From: Chthonomonas sp.
GTDB lineage: Bacteria > Armatimonadota > Fimbriimonadia > Fimbriimonadales > Fimbriimonadaceae
Direction: 5' to 3'
Assembly (NCBI GenBank): GCA_016788585.1
Contig: JAEURP010000009.1
Location: 186,001 to 250,000 of the forward strand
DNA: 64,000 nt
Under the pieces are notes generated by a model, which saw nothing but the letters and a program-made list of their open reading frames with translations, was not told the DNA's origin and searched no databases. The position numbers were made by a program, and so were the translations under genes. Below are positions 23,913-34,400 of this stretch, one piece after another. Every line of letters begins with the position of its first letter. Position 1 is the stretch's first letter.

Positions 23913-25901
23913 TTGAACTGTCTTGTGTCTAATCATCGGAAGCGTGGAGCCTCGTTAATCGAGATCCTCGTGGTCATTGTGATCTTCGTGGTCGGGATTT
24001 TGGCTTCGGTCCAGGTCTTCCCGGGTGGCCTCGCCATTTTGCGGCAGAACCGCTCGAACACGGTCGCCAATGCCCTCGCCCGAGCCGAGCTCGAAAGGAT
24101 GAAGTCCCAAAAGGACCAATCATTCGACGCCCTCCTCGCCGTCAATTACCCCATCGTTTTGCCCGGCGTTCGCGAGATTGAGCTAGACATTCAGCGTCTG
24201 CCTACTGATATCAATCCTCCCGTTCAAGTCACCGACCTCGACAACACGGGTCTCCTTTCCGATGCCGACGGTGGGCTCGGAAACTGGTGGCTGTTCTCGG
24301 GCGCAAATGCAATGCGGCAGATCATCGGCGAAGGCCGCCGAATCCCCTCGGCTCGATTCGTCGATGGTCCGACTGGCACGCGCTTCGGTGGTGTCCTCGC
24401 GCTTCAATATGGCCCGCTGTTTCTAAATATCCAGTCGGCTAGCCCGGTGAATCCGGCCAACTTGGTTCCGTTTGTCGTTTATGGTAATGAACTGGTCCGT
24501 CGATTCACGGATGCCGATCTGTCCAGCGATTTTCCCCTTCGCGACGACTATGTGTCCTGGGTCGAAGACGATGGGGAGTTCTTCACGCTTCCGCAGGGTG
24601 CTTATCGCCCCGGTGCTCCTGTTGACCGGAATTACCGAGTTAGCGCAAGAGTTCAGTTTAGTGACGGCACGGTGCAGGACCTCGTGAGAGTGGTACCGGT
24701 ACCGGCTGCTGCGTCTGGTGCCCAAAGATACAACATCTCGCACGACTTCAAGGTTGTATTTAGTGGGGTTGGACCAGCTGTCACTCGTGTAGAGCCGGAC
24801 ACGGTTCAAATTGCGCGTCTGTTCGACGAAGTAGCGACCTTCTACACTGAAGCTCAGATTCAGGCTAACCCCGGCCTTCTCGACGATGCTGTCTATCAGT
24901 ATCAGCGGCTGGACGACCAACTCGGAATCTTCTTGTTCCACCCTCAGGGCTCGCAGTATCAAGAGCGGCGCGGTCGTGGGCGAATCCCGATGCGGGCATT
25001 CGTGGATTACAACGTGCTCGATTGGAGGATCATCCGCGACGATTTTCGAATCGGTACTTCCGCGCCTTACCACCAGAAGCTCCTTGTAGAGAGTCTCAAA
25101 GTTTCTGGTAATCGCGGCGCCGATGGCCTCAACTACTTGGGCCTCGGTTTCCCAGCGGCCAACGGAACAGTGACCCCAGCCCAACGAGACTTCGTATTGT
25201 TCGATCGTGATACAGGCGCAGTGATTCTCCCAAACAGCTACACCATCGACAAGTCTCTTGGACTCCTCCGGTTTGTTGACGTCGATAACAATGCAGCCAA
25301 TGGCCTTAGTGCTGATGTGGTCTACGCCGGGACAACTGCCGCGGCAAGGATCGACGATATTCGAAACCGCGCGGTTCGGGCGCTTTATCAGGCCAATGGC
25401 GAATACGCCGTTCAGCCGGTAAAGGCGTTTAACCGGTACCGAGCGACGTTCAGTTCGACCCTCGGCGTCGGTCAGTGTTACATCGGCGGTACCGACGCAG
25501 CGGCGCCTCTGTCGCTGGATCGGCGGATCTACTTCCCGCTCAGCGAGATTGGCAAGCAAGTCGTGGTGAGCGAAATCGTATACGAGGATGGCGCGGCGGT
25601 CCGAAAGAAGCTCACTGAGCAGGTCTTCCTCATCCGCGCACCTGGTCCCACCGATTGGAACCGATATGCCTTTATCGATATCCAAGATAAAGATCCCGCG
25701 GCCGTTCGATTTAACTACAGTTTGGGATACGCCGTTCGATCAGTGAGAGGCGCGAGTGTGGGTGTTCGGGTGCTTTGGAATCCGTCGTCCTTCTCCCTGA
25801 CTGGGGACTCGGCCACGAATATGACGAGAATGCGCCAATGGCTGGGCCAGATGCGGCGTGTGACTACTGAAACATTCCTTCTTAAGGGAGCGGAGAATTG
25901 A
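23913..25901 (+). CDS. Giant PilV-like minor pilin
   Basis: The 662-residue protein begins with the leader NHRKRG and then ASLIEILVVIVIFVVGILA, a type III signal with glutamate at position 5, followed by a PilV-type amphipathic helix with LARAELERM. A normal PilV is about 150-200 residues, so roughly 450 residues are added. These are strand-rich and include DLDNTGLLSDADGG (about 109-122) and SYTIDKSLGLLRF (about 442-454), the latter resembling a beta module seen in the last giant protein. A TTG start at 23913 is supported by GGAGG 10 bp upstream. It overlaps the next gene by TGATG. Predicted pilus tip component, inferred from order. Confidence 0.76.
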   Translation: MNCLVSNHRKRGASLIEILVVIVIFVVGILASVQVFPGGLAILRQNRSNTVANALARAELERMKSQKDQSFDALLAVNYPIVLPGVREIELDIQRLPTDINPPVQVTDLDNTGLLSDADGGLGNWWLFSGANAMRQIIGEGRRIPSARFVDGPTGTRFGGVLALQYGPLFLNIQSASPVNPANLVPFVVYGNELVRRFTDADLSSDFPLRDDYVSWVEDDGEFFTLPQGAYRPGAPVDRNYRVSARVQFSDGTVQDLVRVVPVPAAASGAQRYNISHDFKVVFSGVGPAVTRVEPDTVQIARLFDEVATFYTEAQIQANPGLLDDAVYQYQRLDDQLGIFLFHPQGSQYQERRGRGRIPMRAFVDYNVLDWRIIRDDFRIGTSAPYHQKLLVESLKVSGNRGADGLNYLGLGFPAANGTVTPAQRDFVLFDRDTGAVILPNSYTIDKSLGLLRFVDVDNNAANGLSADVVYAGTTAAARIDDIRNRAVRALYQANGEYAVQPVKAFNRYRATFSSTLGVGQCYIGGTDAAAPLSLDRRIYFPLSEIGKQVVVSEIVYEDGAAVRKKLTEQVFLIRAPGPTDWNRYAFIDIQDKDPAAVRFNYSLGYAVRSVRGASVGVRVLWNPSSFSLTGDSATNMTRMRQWLGQMRRVTTETFLLKGAEN

Positions 25902-28237
25902 TGCGAAGAAGGGCATTTACACTATTAGAACTCATCACCGTCATGGCGTTGACGGCGGTGCTCATGGGCCTTGTGGTGTATCCGCTCATTCAAAGCTTTG
26001 ACATCACTCGTGCTGGCCAAGGCTTTGCCGATGCTCAAAACCGAGCGCGTATTCTCATCGAGCGGATCACGCGTGAGGTTGGAAACGCTGCGTTTGTACG
26101 GGATAACACTGGCGACGCCGGATCGGTCTACATCGACGTACCCGCCTCAGCCGCGACCCCAAACAACTTTGTCCGAATTAGGCTAGAAAACTCGCGCCTG
26201 GACATCATGGCACCTGCCCAAGGAGACCCGACGCCATCAAGCCAGCCGGGCGGAGGCCTGATTAACCCAGATACCGGTCGCGTCGACCCCACACTGAAAA
26301 CTCCAAAGGGCGATGTTAACTTGCCAGTGACCGAGGGCTTGCGTCTCGTGCGCTACTTTGTCGGGCTACGCGAGCCAGTTCAGGGCACGCGGGCGAACCC
26401 GCTTCCCGCAAGATATTTTAATCCGTATGACGGCGTTCTGAATCGAAGGGCTGGCGGACAAGATAACCTCTACGTTCTTTGGCGGGCCGAGGTCGATATT
26501 CGCCAGTTCAACAATGCAACGAGTACTTGGCAGATTAATACAGAACTGTTCGATGTCGACGGTGACGGAACGGCCACACCGCGTGAATTGGAGCAGGCTC
26601 TCGACGACCCAAACTTCTTCAACTTCTCGATTCCATTAGCGGATATCAACAACCCCGCCAATGTTGCCCTAGCGCAACGGCAACGAGACTTCGACCGCAT
26701 CCGGGCTTGGATGAAGCGTTCGCGCATCGTTACCGAGTTTAGTCGATACGACATGATTCAGGTTTCGATCGACAAAGCTTCGCGGGCAATTCAGACCTTT
26801 GTCGATCCGATCGACGGCGTGACCAAGCCGAGAATCACCTCGTTGGTGGAATTCACTCCGACCCGAGTGAGCGGCGAGCCAATGGGCGGCTTGTTGGCAG
26901 TCCGAAGCGGTGAAGAGTCGGACAACTCAGCCAAGATTGGTCCCGATGTCTTTTCGGCTGACTTTGGCTTTGTCACTTCGCCAATCTTGCGCGTTCGGCC
27001 CAGTAGCTATCGAGATCTGGCGAACGCGATTGTTGCGCCGTGGACTCCTTACGAGTCTTGGATCAATGGGCGGCCCTATCTGGTGAGCCGAGATCGTCCA
27101 AATGGTGGGTTCAGTCAGTTCTACTTTGTCTCGGGAAATGACCTAACAGCCGGCACCGAGGTCTTCGATAATAGCGGTTACACGTTTGCCCGCGACTATG
27201 ATCGTGGTCAGCCCCTGCCTCCAGATCCTGACACTGGCGTCGCAACGACCGGGCTCTTCCGCTATCCTTACTCTTGGGCGATCGATAAGGCCGTTCAGAG
27301 AGCTGGCGGAACAAATTTGCTCAATACCGCTGCCATGCGTGAAGACTTTGTACCAACGGTGCTCGATCGCAAGCAAGGCAAGGTCATTGCGAGCTTTGGC
27401 ATTAATGAAGTTGGAACCGCGAACGCATTGCCGCCGGGTGTCGATGACAATCGACCGGTTGCCGATTGCGGGCAAGCTGTTCCGCCTGCGCAGGATGTTC
27501 TAGTCACGGGAGGCTCCCCTTCCAACCAGCGCTGGGCGGCGGTTGATTTCAATCCGGCGCTCGCTTCCAGTCACATCAATCAGCGCTTTAACGTGCTCTG
27601 GAATGACTGGCAGTTGCTCGCTCCTAACCTTGAGAAGTCGCAGCTCGTGCGTCGGTTCGTCGACTTGCGTGTAACCCCTCAAGTGGATGGTGCGGCGAGT
27701 CCGCTCGATCCTAGGCAGGGTTTTGCTAGGGCCAGAATGGTCCCTGGTAGCGAAATTGTGATCGGGCCAGACCAAACTCCAGGCACCAACTATGGGCAGC
27801 CTGTGCGATACACTCGCGTGCCCGTCGCCGGCAACGTTGGCCCTAATCAGTATTTCATCAATTACGTCAATCAGCGTGAGCCCGATTGGCAGCAACTCGG
27901 CTTTACGGTCGATCCTCAGATATTCAATCCGACCTACTACGATGATGCGGGCGGAAACTGGTCAAATCGGTTTGTGTCGCAAATTCTACAACCGCGGTAC
28001 CGGGCTGGATACATCGAGTTCAACTCGATGCCTGGCGAACCCCTGCCAAGCGGTCGGATTAGTGTTTTCTATCGTTTCCAATTCACCGAGACCAAGGATG
28101 TGTTTGAGTTGGATTACGACTCGCGACAATTGATGAACATCGCGCTGACGATTCGGAACTTCCCCCAAACCAGCGCGCCTAATCAGCAGAACGTCACCGT
28201 TCGCGGCCAAGCCAATGTGCGCAACCTTTTGAGATGA
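25901..28237 (+). CDS. Giant PilW-like minor pilin with EF-hand loop
   Basis: At 778 residues this prepilin-like protein is two to three times a usual PilW. MRRRA then FTLLELITVMALTAVLMGLV gives a leader, glutamate at position 5 and the hydrophobic helix, and FADAQNRARILIERITREV continues like PilW. Residues 218-229, DVDGDGTATPRE, form a textbook 12-position EF-hand calcium loop with Asp at 1, 3 and 5 and Glu at 12. The C-terminal part is strand-rich with aromatic residues (PNQYFINYVN, RISVFYRFQF). ATG 25901 shares its A with the previous stop. It probably assembles with its neighbours into a tip complex. Confidence 0.76.
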   Translation: MRRRAFTLLELITVMALTAVLMGLVVYPLIQSFDITRAGQGFADAQNRARILIERITREVGNAAFVRDNTGDAGSVYIDVPASAATPNNFVRIRLENSRLDIMAPAQGDPTPSSQPGGGLINPDTGRVDPTLKTPKGDVNLPVTEGLRLVRYFVGLREPVQGTRANPLPARYFNPYDGVLNRRAGGQDNLYVLWRAEVDIRQFNNATSTWQINTELFDVDGDGTATPRELEQALDDPNFFNFSIPLADINNPANVALAQRQRDFDRIRAWMKRSRIVTEFSRYDMIQVSIDKASRAIQTFVDPIDGVTKPRITSLVEFTPTRVSGEPMGGLLAVRSGEESDNSAKIGPDVFSADFGFVTSPILRVRPSSYRDLANAIVAPWTPYESWINGRPYLVSRDRPNGGFSQFYFVSGNDLTAGTEVFDNSGYTFARDYDRGQPLPPDPDTGVATTGLFRYPYSWAIDKAVQRAGGTNLLNTAAMREDFVPTVLDRKQGKVIASFGINEVGTANALPPGVDDNRPVADCGQAVPPAQDVLVTGGSPSNQRWAAVDFNPALASSHINQRFNVLWNDWQLLAPNLEKSQLVRRFVDLRVTPQVDGAASPLDPRQGFARARMVPGSEIVIGPDQTPGTNYGQPVRYTRVPVAGNVGPNQYFINYVNQREPDWQQLGFTVDPQIFNPTYYDDAGGNWSNRFVSQILQPRYRAGYIEFNSMPGEPLPSGRISVFYRFQFTETKDVFELDYDSRQLMNIALTIRNFPQTSAPNQQNVTVRGQANVRNLLR

Positions 28238-31200
28238 AAATGAGAACGAATCGGCAGTCGGGTCAGACCCTGATCATTGCGCTCCTAATCATGGGGGTTC
28301 TCCTCATCCTAGGTTTCGTCTTCGCCGGAATCGTCAGCCGCGGCATCTTCCAGACTTCCAGCGCCTTCAAGCGAACCCAAGCGACCGACCTTGCCGAGGC
28401 TGGCGCACGATTTGCCCACTACCAGCTCCAATATTCGGATCTGGCCGCCGACTGGCGCCCTTCCGCCACGATCATGGCGACGGATCCACAAGGCTTCACG
28501 CGAGACCCCGATGCATGGTATCTGCGACCAAGGCCAACATCGCCTTCATTTTTGCGCGACCGCTTAGGAAACACGATTCCTGACCTTGGAGGCCCTGATG
28601 GGTTGGGGCCGTTTAGCCGATTCGAGTTCGACAAAGGGCGTGCCCTTGTTCGCGTCCTCTACAATCCGACCCAGTTCGCCGGATTTAATGGGAATGCTTA
28701 CCTGCGCGAGCCAGCTAGGGCCCGAAGCCTCGTCCTCATTGAAAGCGTGGGCCGCCCAGGTAAGGTTGTGCCCAACGACCCCACGACTCTCACCAGCGAG
28801 GCAGTCAAAGTAAACAACTACGCCAGCCTAGCCGAGTTTGATGAGCAAATGGGCAAGCAGCGTTCGCAAGTGACGCGTAACGCGGAGACTCGAAAGCTCG
28901 TGGCATTTGCTTCGGTGACGAACATCGAGTACGGCTACTCGATCATGGACAAGTTTCATGTGAGTCGCCCCGCCGAAATCGGAGCGCCGACGGATAGTCT
29001 TAATCTTCTTTCAACCGCGACCGCCACAGATCCTCGCGGCGATCTGGGAATTACTTACGAAGGTAACCGAGTCATCGTGCCGTTTATCTTGGGTAGCCAA
29101 GTGGTTACTGCAACGGGTGCCAATCTCGTTCGCGGGACGGGCTCTCTCTTCTCCAATGCTGACTTGCTAGTCCATGGAGATGTGCGGGTGACGGTGGATC
29201 CACGGGCAGGTGACAAGTTCTTGACCGCCGGACGAATCACGCCGGCCAACAATGCTGCACGAATTGAAATTACTCGGACCGACAACTCGGGGACAACGGT
29301 TATCAACGTCGCCGGGCAAGGCATGTCCAGTACCAATCCAGGATTCAGCACTCATGGTGGGGTCTTCCGTGATGGGTCAAAGTCTGTTGACGCAACGGGC
29401 CAAGCGCGGTCGGTGAACCGCATCGAGCCGCCCAGCTTTGTGGCGAGCGATCCGGCATCGGGCGTTAATCGATACACAGAAATGACTCGCCAAAGTGGTC
29501 GCCAAATCGTTGGCGGAATGTTTGGAGGTCGCAACACTGGTCAATGGGGGCACGGAAACGGTCTATATATCGATAGCCCCGAACGAGGGAACTTCTCGAC
29601 AGAGACCGACCGCGAAACCGGTGATCCAGCCAAGGCGCTCACCCGCGATTGGCTTAACCCCAATAACCCAGATTCAGTTGCCTGGAAAGGCCCCTACTAC
29701 ATTCCTGTCGCCGCATATTGCGAGTTCTTGCCAGACGGTTTTCGAATCATCCGAGATGCGCGGAGCCGCTCGCGAGTATGGCGTCGGGAAGACGGCACAA
29801 CAACGGGCACCTCCGAAGTGCGCTATCGACTCCTTTACCCAGGACGCTTTGGACGCAAATACATCATCAACTCCATTTCACACCCCGACCTGATTGACCT
29901 GCCCTATAACACCATCCCGGTGGCTTCGGTGCAGAACCGGGGATGGGAATTCAATGGCGTCCTCCAGTTCGAGGGTGATGTCCGCGTTCGAGGCGTGATT
30001 CCCACTTTCGAGCAAATCACGCTGACCTCGCTAGGCACGATCTATATCGAAGGATCGATCACAAAGGGTGTCGTGAGTCCTGTCGATGGCTCGGTCCTGT
30101 CAGTGCCAAGCCCAGCTACGGTGATGCTGGCCGCGAAGGACTATGTTTGCGTGAATACCACCATGTTCACGGGTCCTGCTCCAGGCGAATCCGTAAGCCC
30201 GAAGAGAACCGATCGTTTGCCGAATACGCCCAATCCGATCGAACTCGACTTGAGCGAGCGACAGACCGTAACCCTGCAAACCCAGTTTCTGCGCGATCCA
30301 TTTATCACTGCGAGTGGCCTTCCAAATGCGAATCCCCAAACATGGGCGCCTTTTGCAACGGAGTACATCGAAGCGGGCGATAACCAGCCGATCACCTCAT
30401 CTTTGCTCTTGAGTCATAGCGCTGACAATAGTGGCCCCAGCTTCATCAGTCTCTCAAGCACACCATTTGGTTACATGGGTTCGACCGGAGATCCCGTTGG
30501 GCAGAAGTATATCTTTGGTCGCGATGTTACGCGTGACTTCAATGTAGAGGCAGGTGCCTTGTTCACTGCGGCGAATCTCGTCAGTATCTATGGACTGACC
30601 AATACTACTCAAACCGCATTTCCAAGGTTCGAGACAGCAGCACTTCCGCTGATCGACAATGCGTTTACGGTGACCTCGCTACGACTGACCGGTCAAACTC
30701 CTGGCTTTGGAGGCGCGCAGGTCTACGCGATCGACGACGAGACTCGGTTCACGATCACCCCTGAGTTTCCAAGCGCTTATCAAGCCCAGAACTATGTCCT
30801 CGCTCGAGCGGCAATGCAGCCCAGCGATATCAGAGTCCAGGCGGCGATCTATGCGGAGGAGGGCTCGTTCTTCGTGATTCCAGGTCCTGCGTTTAACCTT
30901 AATCCGGACGATACACGCGCTCGCTTCCTCGGCACAATTGCCACCAATGCGGCCAATGGCATCGCCGATGCGATCGGTCAAGCGCAACTACAACGCTATC
31001 GAGACTTTGGCAGCCGCCCCGAGGCCCCGTTCTTTGGTGAGCCGCTCAATTGCCGCGTTTCGATTCTTGGATCGATCAGCGAGAATATGCCCGTTCCCAT
31101 GAGCGAACGTGCCGAGTGGTTGAAGAAGTGGGGATGGATGCCTCGATACGTCGGTGGTTCCGGTGATCCCAATAGCTCGAATCTCAATGATCTACAAACG

Positions 31201-31440
31201 TTGCCTCGGCAGCACGTGCCAGTCGGCTGGCCGCTGGATTTGACAACCGGCGCCCCAAGTGCGACCGATGCGAGGTTTGTACCGAATTTCAACTTGACCT
31301 ATGATCCGGTTTTTGCTGTGGGCTCGGCCGATGGCGTCAATCCGCTGAGACGAAGCGATGATGGCCTTTGGATATTGCCGCCCATGCCCCGACTGCCGGT
31401 TAGCCCAACACTTGCCTACTTTGGCGAGGTGAACCCATGA
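28234..31440 (+). CDS. Giant PilX/GspK-like minor pilin
   Basis: The 1068-residue product starts with NRQSG then QTLIIALLIMGVLLILGFVF, a prepilin-type leader and helix that lacks glutamate at position 5, as expected of PilX/GspK, the tip pilin. ATDLAEAGARFAHYQ matches the PilX/GspK helix with its AEAG phrase. The remaining thousand residues are mainly beta-rich and unlike any family I recognise, whereas normal PilX is about 170-200 and GspK about 330. It overlaps the neighbouring genes on both sides (ATGA at the start, TGA overlapping the next ATG). The usual role is to cap a pseudopilus and contact PilY1, so a partnership with the next gene is likely. Confidence 0.74.
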   Translation: MKMRTNRQSGQTLIIALLIMGVLLILGFVFAGIVSRGIFQTSSAFKRTQATDLAEAGARFAHYQLQYSDLAADWRPSATIMATDPQGFTRDPDAWYLRPRPTSPSFLRDRLGNTIPDLGGPDGLGPFSRFEFDKGRALVRVLYNPTQFAGFNGNAYLREPARARSLVLIESVGRPGKVVPNDPTTLTSEAVKVNNYASLAEFDEQMGKQRSQVTRNAETRKLVAFASVTNIEYGYSIMDKFHVSRPAEIGAPTDSLNLLSTATATDPRGDLGITYEGNRVIVPFILGSQVVTATGANLVRGTGSLFSNADLLVHGDVRVTVDPRAGDKFLTAGRITPANNAARIEITRTDNSGTTVINVAGQGMSSTNPGFSTHGGVFRDGSKSVDATGQARSVNRIEPPSFVASDPASGVNRYTEMTRQSGRQIVGGMFGGRNTGQWGHGNGLYIDSPERGNFSTETDRETGDPAKALTRDWLNPNNPDSVAWKGPYYIPVAAYCEFLPDGFRIIRDARSRSRVWRREDGTTTGTSEVRYRLLYPGRFGRKYIINSISHPDLIDLPYNTIPVASVQNRGWEFNGVLQFEGDVRVRGVIPTFEQITLTSLGTIYIEGSITKGVVSPVDGSVLSVPSPATVMLAAKDYVCVNTTMFTGPAPGESVSPKRTDRLPNTPNPIELDLSERQTVTLQTQFLRDPFITASGLPNANPQTWAPFATEYIEAGDNQPITSSLLLSHSADNSGPSFISLSSTPFGYMGSTGDPVGQKYIFGRDVTRDFNVEAGALFTAANLVSIYGLTNTTQTAFPRFETAALPLIDNAFTVTSLRLTGQTPGFGGAQVYAIDDETRFTITPEFPSAYQAQNYVLARAAMQPSDIRVQAAIYAEEGSFFVIPGPAFNLNPDDTRARFLGTIATNAANGIADAIGQAQLQRYRDFGSRPEAPFFGEPLNCRVSILGSISENMPVPMSERAEWLKKWGWMPRYVGGSGDPNSSNLNDLQTLPRQHVPVGWPLDLTTGAPSATDARFVPNFNLTYDPVFAVGSADGVNPLRRSDDGLWILPPMPRLPVSPTLAYFGEVNP

Positions 31441-34400
31441 CGACTAAGTCTGCACTACTTTTAGTTACTGCCGCGTTAGCGGCAAATGCCGTTTCAGCCC
31501 CAGTCACGTTCTCGGGACGACGTCTGCCGGTGAATGTGGGCGTACTAGTAATCGAGAGCCAAACGACGGGCGGAGAACCGACAAATCTCGCCCCCCACGT
31601 TTGGGGACAACTTGAGAAAGATCGGGCGATTAAGCCGGCTGCATGGTCATTCACGAATCCTCGTGCCAATTCGTCCCTCACCGATTTCATGCAGACCCGA
31701 TGGGTCAATCGGGGTGTCGCAAATGTCCCCAGTAGCGGCTCGCGCATGACTAAAGACGATGGCCCCTATTGGGAGGTCGATCTGGATGATGCGAGTGACA
31801 CTCAACTTGCCAATTACGACGCACTACTCCTGGTGGTCAGCGGCACGGTCTCGCTGAACTCCAAGGAAAGAGAGAAGCTCCGCAAGTTCATCGATCAGGG
31901 CGGTTTGCTTTGGGTGGATGTTGCCGCTGGCGGATCGCCTGCGTTTGACGTTACGAATCCACTTCCCATTCCGATGCTGTTTAACTTCAGCGCAACGTCT
32001 CTATTAATTGACCCAACTCACCAATTGGTGAGTTATCCAAACGCCATCACTCCCAGTGAGTTAGGCTCACTTTTTTCTGCGGGCACCGGCGTGATCCAAG
32101 TGCCCAATGCGGCCCCTGGCAACGATAGCCAAGGCTGGGTGCTGGTCGACGGCTTGAAGCTGGATCCGGTCGTCGGGCCAGATCCGACCGCGATGACCCT
32201 TGGTTTGGCCAAGATAGGTGACGGCTACATGATGGCGACGACACGATTTGTGTCGGGCGCTCTCAATCAAGGGCGCAATGGAGCCGGAGCGATTGTTGCA
32301 AACACCGGATTCCGAAGCTTTCCGCCCGTTCAATCTAACGTTTTCTCGTCGGCGGCAAAGCTTGTCATTAACGCCTTAAGTCTTCGCGCAAGCTCTTCGA
32401 CCGGACTTGCCAATGGTCGTCACACGAATTCGCTCTCGGTGGACATTTCCGCCCCCTTGCTAAAGCGATTCGAGACAGCCCAGATTTCGCCAGCCGCTGA
32501 CACGAGCCCGGTTCTATACAAGAACAGAATTGTGATGCTCGGCCGTGATGGTCGACTCTATGTTCTCGATGCAAGAGCATCTGATGATTTGGACGGCGAC
32601 AGCAATCCCGACGATGGCTATACAGATGCCGCGGGTTCGCCAATCGATATCATTTGGAGGAGCGCCCCGCTCGTCGGAGGTGGTCGTGGCTCGACCCCTA
32701 CATGTACCGAACTGGTCCGCTCAGTAGATACGGCCGATGGATCGGACGCAATTCTCGTGCATGTTGCGGAAGCCGGGCAGCCAAGCACCGTTTACCAATT
32801 CCCATTCCGGGGTAGCGGCGACAATTTCCCCGAGAGTAACCGTTACACGAGCGACTCTAATACGACTCTGACTCCGGCAAGCGGCTTCACGGTGCCGCAA
32901 AAGGCGCCAGCCTCACCGACGGTTCACGAGGGTATCGCGTATGTCGCCGATATCACCGAAGCCAACAATGCGCTTGGTCGCGTTTGGGCGATCGATCTTA
33001 TGGATCAGGTCGAAATGCAAACCGCGAGTCGACAATGGCAAATCCAACTCGCGCCGCGCATGGCCGCAGTAGATGGGGCGCCAACAGTTGGTTACATCCC
33101 AATTCAGGACAATTCTGGCGGGGCCGATAAGGTCGTTTATGTGCCGACTCAACCTGATGCCGCGCGGTCGGCGGGATTCGTAAGCATTTGGGCTGGAGTT
33201 CGGGGCGAGGCGCCCGTAAGCGTTCAACGCATCGGCAACACCCTTCAAATCACCACTCGCGCATCGCTTCAAAACCTTCCAATTTATGCCAGTGGTGGCA
33301 CTGGGCAACAGAGCCTCGATCTCAAGCTCACCGTTCTGGACACGGCGACCGGCCGGCCATTCTCCGGCGCAAACATGAACAACATGTTTGCCGGTAGCCC
33401 TCTCGCCAACAGCGGTCAAAACGGAACGATTCGAATTGACCTTGGCGGATTTGGCCAGGGGCTCGACTTCACCGGTCCAAATCCAACCGCAGCTCTGCGA
33501 ATCGACTACACCCTTGACTGGGGACGAGCCGGTTCAGGACCCGGCCTCGCCGCCGCCGACAACTACATTCGCGGCGATGCTCAGTTGCCGGATGACTCTG
33601 GCAACGGACGTCGAGTTCTAGGAACGGTCGCCCTGGGCTCGACTGGCAACATTTTCGTTGTTACCGCTCCGTCTGATGTCACACGTCCTGGCGGCTCCCT
33701 TTTCGCTCTTAAGGAACGGGGTCGAGGCGACTTCAACATGCTCTACCGCTGGGAGGCATTTGACCAAATGAACCTCTTGGCTAGTGCGTCGACGGGACTG
33801 ACAAGGATTCCGTATGACGGCTGCGTTGTCGATCACGATGGCTTGCTGAACTTCCCCGGTATCGGCGCATTCTTGAACCGCCCCATGACGATCCAGCGCT
33901 TCGCCACTGGTCCAGTGGTTAGGGGCAATCGCGTCTACGCGGCGCTAAACTCTGGGAAGCAGTTCCCATTTCCGACCGGTAGTGAGCGGTTCAATACTAG
34001 CGTCATTGCCTTCGAGGCCGATCCGCGACCTCTTGAAATGCTTGTCGAAGGACTAGGGCAGAGCTTTGCTCTTGTTCAGCCAGATCCGGGCCGCAGCATT
34101 CGTCCAGCAGTTGGTCCATTCGAGCCAAATGTCTTGAGCGTTTTGCAGCCAATTCAGTTCCAAACTGACACTGTTAACGGATTTTCACGGGTGACTTTGA
34201 ATTCGGTTGCCAGTGTTAGCCGAGGCCGATTCCGAGATGCGCTTATCTGCAACCTGCCCGTCATTGCCCGCCGCGGCGGTTCGCCAGACATGGTGATCCA
34301 GCCCGATGCCGGTGTTGGCGACGGCCTTCTGGTTCCTGGAAATGCCGATGGCCGATGGAATCCCCAGAAATGGCAAATCGTGATCAATGGCATGGAGACC

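Noticed and set aside
24423-25685. 420-codon open frame on the minus strand
   Set aside because: It is wholly antisense to the PilV-like pilin, starts and ends without signals, and its translation shows no domain; the sense gene has a prepilin leader and ribosome binding site.
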